64,000 bases of DNA from Gemmatirosa kalamazoonensis (GTDB lineage Bacteria > Gemmatimonadota > Gemmatimonadetes > Gemmatimonadales > Gemmatimonadaceae): contig NZ_CP007130.1 of the NCBI RefSeq assembly GCF_000522985.1, positions 62,001-126,000 of the forward strand, given 5' to 3'. Of the stretch, positions 60,112-64,000 are shown one piece after another. The notes beneath the pieces were generated by a model. That model searched no databases. It saw only the letters and a program-made list of their open reading frames with translations, and was not told where the DNA came from. The translations under genes were made by a program, and so were the position numbers. Position 1 is the stretch's first letter. Every line of letters starts with the position of its first letter.

Positions 60112-61323
60112 GTGCGCCGCGCGCTCACCACCGGCGTCGCCGCCCTCGCGCTCCTGGGCGCCGGCGCGATCGGCTCGGCCGTCGCGTGCTCCGACGACGC
60201 GCCGACCGCGCCGCGCCCCGAGCACCTCGATCCCGCGCTCGTTGCACAGGGGAAGGACATCTTCCGCTTCGACACGTTCGGCGACGAGAAGTACTGGACC
60301 GACACGCTGCGGATGCACGAGATCATCCAGCAGGCCGTCTCCCCGGCCGCGGCGCTCGCAGTCGGGCTCAGGGTCGACGTCGACAGTCTGCCGCAGGCCG
60401 TCAGGGACGCGCTGGCCGCGGGCAAGGTAGACCTCAACAGCCCCGCAACCACGGTCACGCTGCTCAAGTTGAACGCGGTGGTCGGCCTGAAAGGCCAGGT
60501 GCAGACGGTGGGCGGCCGCGACTCGCTCGTCCGCGTCGGGATCACCTGCGCGCTCTGCCACTCGACCGTCGACAACAGCTTCGCCAAGGGCATCGGCCGC
60601 CGCCTCGACGGCTGGCCGAACACGGAGCTGAACCCCGGCGCCATCGTCGCGCTCTCCCCCGCCGTCGCGGAGAACGTCAAGGCCGTGCTCCGCACGTGGG
60701 GGGCCGGCAAGTACGACCCGCGCATCAACTTCGACGGACAGAGCACGCCGCTCGTGCTGCCGCCGGCGTACGGGCTGTTAGGCGTCGACAAGGAGACGTT
60801 CACGGCCGAGGGGCCGGTGTCGTACTGGAACGCCTACGTCGCTGTCACGCAGATGCATGGGCAGGGCAACTTCAGCGACCCGCGGCTCGGGATCAACGTC
60901 GCGCAGGCGCCCGATCTCGTCACGCCGAAGCTGCCGGCGCTCCGCCAGTATCAGCTCAGCCTCCAGAAGCCGGCCCCTCCTGCCGGGAGCTTCGACGTCG
61001 CCGCGGCCGAGCGCGGGCGCGCCGTCTTCACCGGCGCCGGGCAGTGCGCGACGTGCCATGCCGGGAGCACGTTCACCGACGTCAACACTGGCAAGCTCCA
61101 CGCCCCGTCCGAGACCGGAATGGATCCGCGCTACGCAGCGCGAACCGCAGGGAAAGCGTATCGCACGACGCCGTTGCGTGGGCTGTGGCAGCACGCGCCG
61201 TACTTCCACGACGGCAGCGCCAAGACACTGGCCGACGTGGTCGCGCACTACGACCGTGTGCGGAGCCTGCGGCTAACGGACCAGCAGCAGCGGGACCTCG
61301 TGGAGTACCTCAAGTCACTCTGA
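60112..61323 (+). CDS. Di-haem cytochrome c (MauG/peroxidase-like)
   Basis: 403 residues from GTG 60112. The signal ends in AVAC, a lipobox. Haem motifs are CALCH (Cys 146, Cys 149, His 150) and CATCH (Cys 312, Cys 315, His 316). The second half shows [20 protein letters not shown] and [18 protein letters not shown], typical of the di-haem peroxidase/MauG superfamily C-terminal domain. The N-terminal half is longer and less conserved than in standard peroxidases. It probably reduces peroxide or oxidises a partner in the periplasm. It is coupled with DUF4142. Confidence 0.85.
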   Translation: MRRALTTGVAALALLGAGAIGSAVACSDDAPTAPRPEHLDPALVAQGKDIFRFDTFGDEKYWTDTLRMHEIIQQAVSPAAALAVGLRVDVDSLPQAVRDALAAGKVDLNSPATTVTLLKLNAVVGLKGQVQTVGGRDSLVRVGITCALCHSTVDNSFAKGIGRRLDGWPNTELNPGAIVALSPAVAENVKAVLRTWGAGKYDPRINFDGQSTPLVLPPAYGLLGVDKETFTAEGPVSYWNAYVAVTQMHGQGNFSDPRLGINVAQAPDLVTPKLPALRQYQLSLQKPAPPAGSFDVAAAERGRAVFTGAGQCATCHAGSTFTDVNTGKLHAPSETGMDPRYAARTAGKAYRTTPLRGLWQHAPYFHDGSAKTLADVVAHYDRVRSLRLTDQQQRDLVEYLKSL

Positions 61324-61334
61324 CCGGAGCGGCG

Positions 61335-61985
61335 ATGGGCAGCAGTGGCAGCACCCTCAGGCAGCGCTTCGACGCGGTTCGCGCGCTCGGAGCCCACGCC
61401 GACGCCACCTCGTTCGACGGCGCGATCGACGACGAGCTCGCGGCGACCATCGAGCGGCAGCTCGAGCTGCTAGGTGAGGATCCGGGGCGCGACGGACTCC
61501 GGAAGACGCCGTCGCGCGTCGCGGCAGCACTCCGCTTCCTCACGCGCGGCTACGACATGTCGGCCGACGAGGTGGTGGGCGACGCCGTGTTCAGTGAGTC
61601 GTACCGGAGCATGGTGATGGTCCGCGACATCGAGTTCTACTCGCTCTGCGAGCACCACATGCTGCCGTTCTTCGGCAAGGTGCACATCGCGTATCTGCCT
61701 AACGGGCGCGTCGTGGGGCTGTCGAAGCTGCCGCGCATCGTCGACGTGTACGCGCGCCGGCTGCAGGTACAGGAGCGACTCACCGAGGAGATCGCGGACG
61801 CGATCGAGCGGGTGCTGCATCCGGCGGGCGTGGGCGTCGTCGTCGAGGCGGCCCACCTGTGCATGATGATGCGCGGCGTGGAGAAACAGAACTCCTCGAC
61901 CGTGACGAGCGCGGTGCGCGGCGCCGTGCGTGACTGCCCGATGACGCGCGACGAGTTCCTCAGGCTCGCCCACGGGCGCCGGTGA
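61335..61985 (+). CDS. folE: GTP cyclohydrolase I
   Basis: 216 residues. [40 protein letters not shown] (zinc Cys and His), [20 protein letters not shown] and [20 protein letters not shown] (second zinc Cys) are the complete FolE1 motif set. It converts GTP to 7,8-dihydroneopterin triphosphate, the first step of folate or tetrahydropterin synthesis. It lies 11 bases after the cytochrome gene, outside any folate cluster, so it may supply pterin rather than folate here (inference). Confidence 0.95.
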   Translation: MGSSGSTLRQRFDAVRALGAHADATSFDGAIDDELAATIERQLELLGEDPGRDGLRKTPSRVAAALRFLTRGYDMSADEVVGDAVFSESYRSMVMVRDIEFYSLCEHHMLPFFGKVHIAYLPNGRVVGLSKLPRIVDVYARRLQVQERLTEEIADAIERVLHPAGVGVVVEAAHLCMMMRGVEKQNSSTVTSAVRGAVRDCPMTRDEFLRLAHGRR

Positions 61986-62028
61986 CCACAGCGGTCGTCG
62001 GTGCGAATCGCGCGGGTCGTGGCCCCCG

Positions 62029-62529
62029 ATGACCGCGCTCTACCTCGCGAGTGTCACCGCTCACGTCCTCGCCGCGATGCTCTGGCTCGGCGGCATGTTC
62101 TTTCTCGGCGTCGTGGGCGCGCCGGTCCTGCGCGCGGTCGAACCGCCCGCGCTGCGCAAGCACCTCTTTCGAGAGCTCGGGCTGCGGTTCCGATCGGTTG
62201 GCTGGTGGGCAATCGGCACGCTCGTCACCACCGGCGTGATCAACCTGCACTTTCGTGGGCTCCTGCATTGGGACGGTGTCCTCGGTGCCGCCACGTTCTG
62301 GCAGACGCCTGTGGGACGTGCGCTGGGCGTCAAGCTCGTCGGAGTCGTGGCCATGCTCACCGCGAGTGCGATTCACGACTTCGTGCTTGGTCCGCGTGCC
62401 GCCAGCGCGGAACCCGGGTCGCTCCGGTCCGTGACGCTTCGCCGTAACGCGGCGGTCCTGGCACGCGCGAACGCCCTACTCGGCGTGGTGATCGTGCTCG
62501 CCGCCGTCCGGCTCGCACGCGGCGGCTGA
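62029..62529 (+). CDS. Small CopD-like membrane protein
   Basis: 166 residues with four or five hydrophobic helices: YLASVTAHVLAAMLWLGGMF, WWAIGTLVTTGVINLHFRGL, ALGVKLVGVVAMLTASAIHD and ARANALLGVVIVLAAVRLAR. HVLAAMLWLGG and TGVINLHFRG are the pattern of the CopD/YwiC-like family, which includes copper-uptake and haem-related membrane proteins. His residues in helices 1, 2 and 3 could bind haem or copper. It is a likely partner of the cytochrome group. Its start is 43 bases after folE. Confidence 0.8.
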   Translation: MTALYLASVTAHVLAAMLWLGGMFFLGVVGAPVLRAVEPPALRKHLFRELGLRFRSVGWWAIGTLVTTGVINLHFRGLLHWDGVLGAATFWQTPVGRALGVKLVGVVAMLTASAIHDFVLGPRAASAEPGSLRSVTLRRNAAVLARANALLGVVIVLAAVRLARGG

Positions 62530-62850
62530 CGTGCGTCTCATCGAGCGCGTCAGACCCTGGGCCGCCTAACGATCGCCGGGCGTGGCGGCGGTGTCCGGCT
62601 GCCTGCCGCCGTCATGCTGCCACCGCCTGCCACCGCAGCCATGGTGGTGTCGGACACCATCCGACAGCGGCCACACGATGCTCCGACGGCCCCGGTGGCG
62701 GAACATAGGTACGGTTGTCTCAGCCGTCAGAATGCCGCGCACAGTGAATGTGATGCTATGCGGCGCGGGACGCACTACTGCGACGGGTGATGAGCATGGC
62801 ACTGCTCTACGCCATCACCGAATCCGCGTTTCCCGCAGTCGGAGCAACCA
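62530..62850. other. Gap of about 320 bases between the CopD-like and sensor genes
   Basis: No convincing gene. It begins with one GCCTAAC motif (about 62567), then a run of CTGCC(A/G)CCGCC-like tandem units (62597-62640), GGTGTCGGACACCATC near 62647 forming a short palindrome, and a slightly AT-richer stretch near 62700-62770 that may hold the promoter of the downstream sensor. A GGAG precedes the GTG at 62851. Confidence 0.5.
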
Positions 62851-64000
62851 GTGCACACGCTGCCTAACGCTGCCCATCAACATCGCGCCGAGTCGCATCG
62901 GGAACCTGGGAACTTTGCGGGTCTTGAGCCACGGTCCGCTCGCTGGGCTGTCCTCCCGCTGGCGCTCGTCGTGGTGGCAATACTCGGCTCCGTGGCGATC
63001 CCCGCCCGACAGACGTGGCGGATCACGCGGCTGCTCCGCGAGACCACCGCAGTGCTCGCGCCGGCGCGGCTGATCGAAGCGGAGCTGCACGCCGGGCTCG
63101 CGAAGGAGCTCACCGCGCTGCAGCGCTACGCCCTGACGGGCGACACCGCGATGCTCGAGCAGTTCCGCGCGGCGGCGGCGGATGACGAGCGGCGTCTCGC
63201 TGCCCTAAAGCGCCTCGCCGCGCGCCTCGGAGCCGCGCCCACCGTTCACGTGGATGTGCTCGGACAGCGGATCGATGGGTGGCGGAGGACGACGGGCGCG
63301 AGGGCGACGCAGTCAGGGACGCGCGCACAGATCGCGGCGACGTTTCGGGCGGGACAAGCGCAGTACGACGCAGCGCTGAGCGCGTTCGCTGGATTGTCGT
63401 CCGACCTCGCGGCCAACGCTGCCGCGCGCGACGACCGTGTCCGCGCGCTCGAGCACCTGAGCCTCGCGATCAATGCAGCGCTGGTGCTGGCAGCGCTCGT
63501 CGCGATGGGCGGCGTGACGACGCTGACGCTCAGGGAACGGCGGCTGACCGCCACGCTTCGCGCCCGCGTCGGCGAGGCTCGCCGGAGAGCACGGCAGGAG
63601 GCCGCGCTCCGTGAGGCGGCGGAGGCGCTCGCCGGGGCGTACAGCGTCGACGAGGTGACGCAGCGGGTCGCACAGACAGCCCTCGCCGCGCTCGAAGTTC
63701 ATGGGGCCTTCGTCGAGCGGATCGTCTCGCGGTCGGGCGAACTCGCGGACGTGGCGGTCGTTCAGGCGGTGGCTGGCGCCGATGTGCCACCGCTCGGGAC
63801 AACACGCGCGCTCGCCGGCTCCTTCACGGAGCAGGTGACGGCGAGCGGTCAGTCGCTGCTCATCGCGGATCTGCATCAGCCGGAGCGAGCAGGGGCCGCC
63901 GGTGCCGTTCGCACGCCGGGCGGATCGGCGATCGCCGTGCCACTCGGCGGCAGCGTCACGCCGATGGGCGCGCTCTTCGCCATGCGCGCCACGGGTGGCG
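62851..64000 (+). CDS. N-terminal part of a membrane-bound GAF-domain sensor (probably histidine kinase)
   Basis: About 383 residues to the window edge, starting at GTG 62851 with GGAGCAACCA upstream. A first membrane helix (WAVLPLALVVVAILGSVAI) is followed by a helical periplasmic domain of about 170 residues (CHASE3-like), a second helix (INAALVLAALVAMGGVTTLT), a coiled-coil linker (RERRLTATLRARVGEARRRA) and then a GAF-like domain (SVDEVTQRVAQTALAALEVH through VPLGGSVTPMGALFAMR). The kinase or output domain lies beyond the window. The ligand is unknown. Confidence 0.8.
   Translation, partial: MHTLPNAAHQHRAESHREPGNFAGLEPRSARWAVLPLALVVVAILGSVAIPARQTWRITRLLRETTAVLAPARLIEAELHAGLAKELTALQRYALTGDTAMLEQFRAAAADDERRLAALKRLAARLGAAPTVHVDVLGQRIDGWRRTTGARATQSGTRAQIAATFRAGQAQYDAALSAFAGLSSDLAANAAARDDRVRALEHLSLAINAALVLAALVAMGGVTTLTLRERRLTATLRARVGEARRRARQEAALREAAEALAGAYSVDEVTQRVAQTALAALEVHGAFVERIVSRSGELADVAVVQAVAGADVPPLGTTRALAGSFTEQVTASGQSLLIADLHQPERAGAAGAVRTPGGSAIAVPLGGSVTPMGALFAMRATGG

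Overview
The window is a very GC-rich (roughly 70% or more) bacterial chromosome segment with tightly packed genes, many start/stop overlaps of the ATGA or TGATG type, and many secreted or lipoprotein products. The gene content suggests a soil-type member of Gemmatimonadota or a relative such as Acidobacteriota. It includes an ADOP-type permease, DUF1080 lipoproteins, beta-propeller/HEAT dehydrogenase-like proteins, many Gfo/Idh/MocA oxidoreductases and plant-polysaccharide hydrolases. There is no rRNA gene to prove the assignment. I saw no tRNA, rRNA, CRISPR array, insertion sequence or integrase.

Region 1 (1-14332) is a glycan and sugar-oxidation block. It holds a truncated propeller dehydrogenase, a GH78 rhamnosidase and a GH16 glucanase on the minus strand. 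A plus-strand operon follows: DUF1080, propeller-HEAT protein, Tat-exported sugar isomerase-like lipoprotein, second DUF1080, cytochrome c and a small membrane protein, then a second propeller-HEAT paralogue. It looks like a periplasmic route that oxidises sugars or glycosides, cleaves the keto-glycoside and passes electrons to cytochrome c (inference).

Region 2 (14365-21490) is an ebo cluster: EboE diverges from a small protein, EboB (TatD-like), EboF (phosphodiesterase-like) and EboC (UbiA prenyltransferase). The usual dehydroquinate-synthase-like EboD is not visible. An inositol-3-phosphate synthase and a sugar isomerase follow instead.

Region 3 (21652-44284) is pectin and side-chain degradation. 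It contains a sugar isomerase, three Gfo/Idh/MocA oxidoreductases, GH106, a SorC regulator divergent from a second GH78, an ADOP permease, GH28, a PL22-CE12 fusion, GH27, GH29 and an N-formylglutamate amidohydrolase-like lipoprotein. The enzyme set fits rhamnogalacturonan-I breakdown.

Region 4 (44463-55981) has a LuxR-type response regulator and a degenerate receiver-like protein, then four unrecognised proteins with glycine-rich hydrophobic or low-complexity segments. A giant protein of about 2,250 residues follows, joining a subtilisin domain, a 35-proline linker and a metallo-beta-lactamase-like domain. Its last ~110 residues lie in another frame after a (CG)6 tract. This is the best candidate for an undescribed system.

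Region 5 (56172-64000) holds an Ig-like lipoprotein, a tandem universal stress protein, a cysteine-rich HTH regulator, DUF4142, a di-haem cytochrome, GTP cyclohydrolase I, a small membrane protein and the start of a GAF-domain sensor.

Two sequence-wide patterns cut across the regions. Large intergenic hairpins occur at about a dozen sites, several sharing conserved outer ends. The heptamer GCCTAAC/GTTAGGC occurs about 50 times on both strands, far above expectation.
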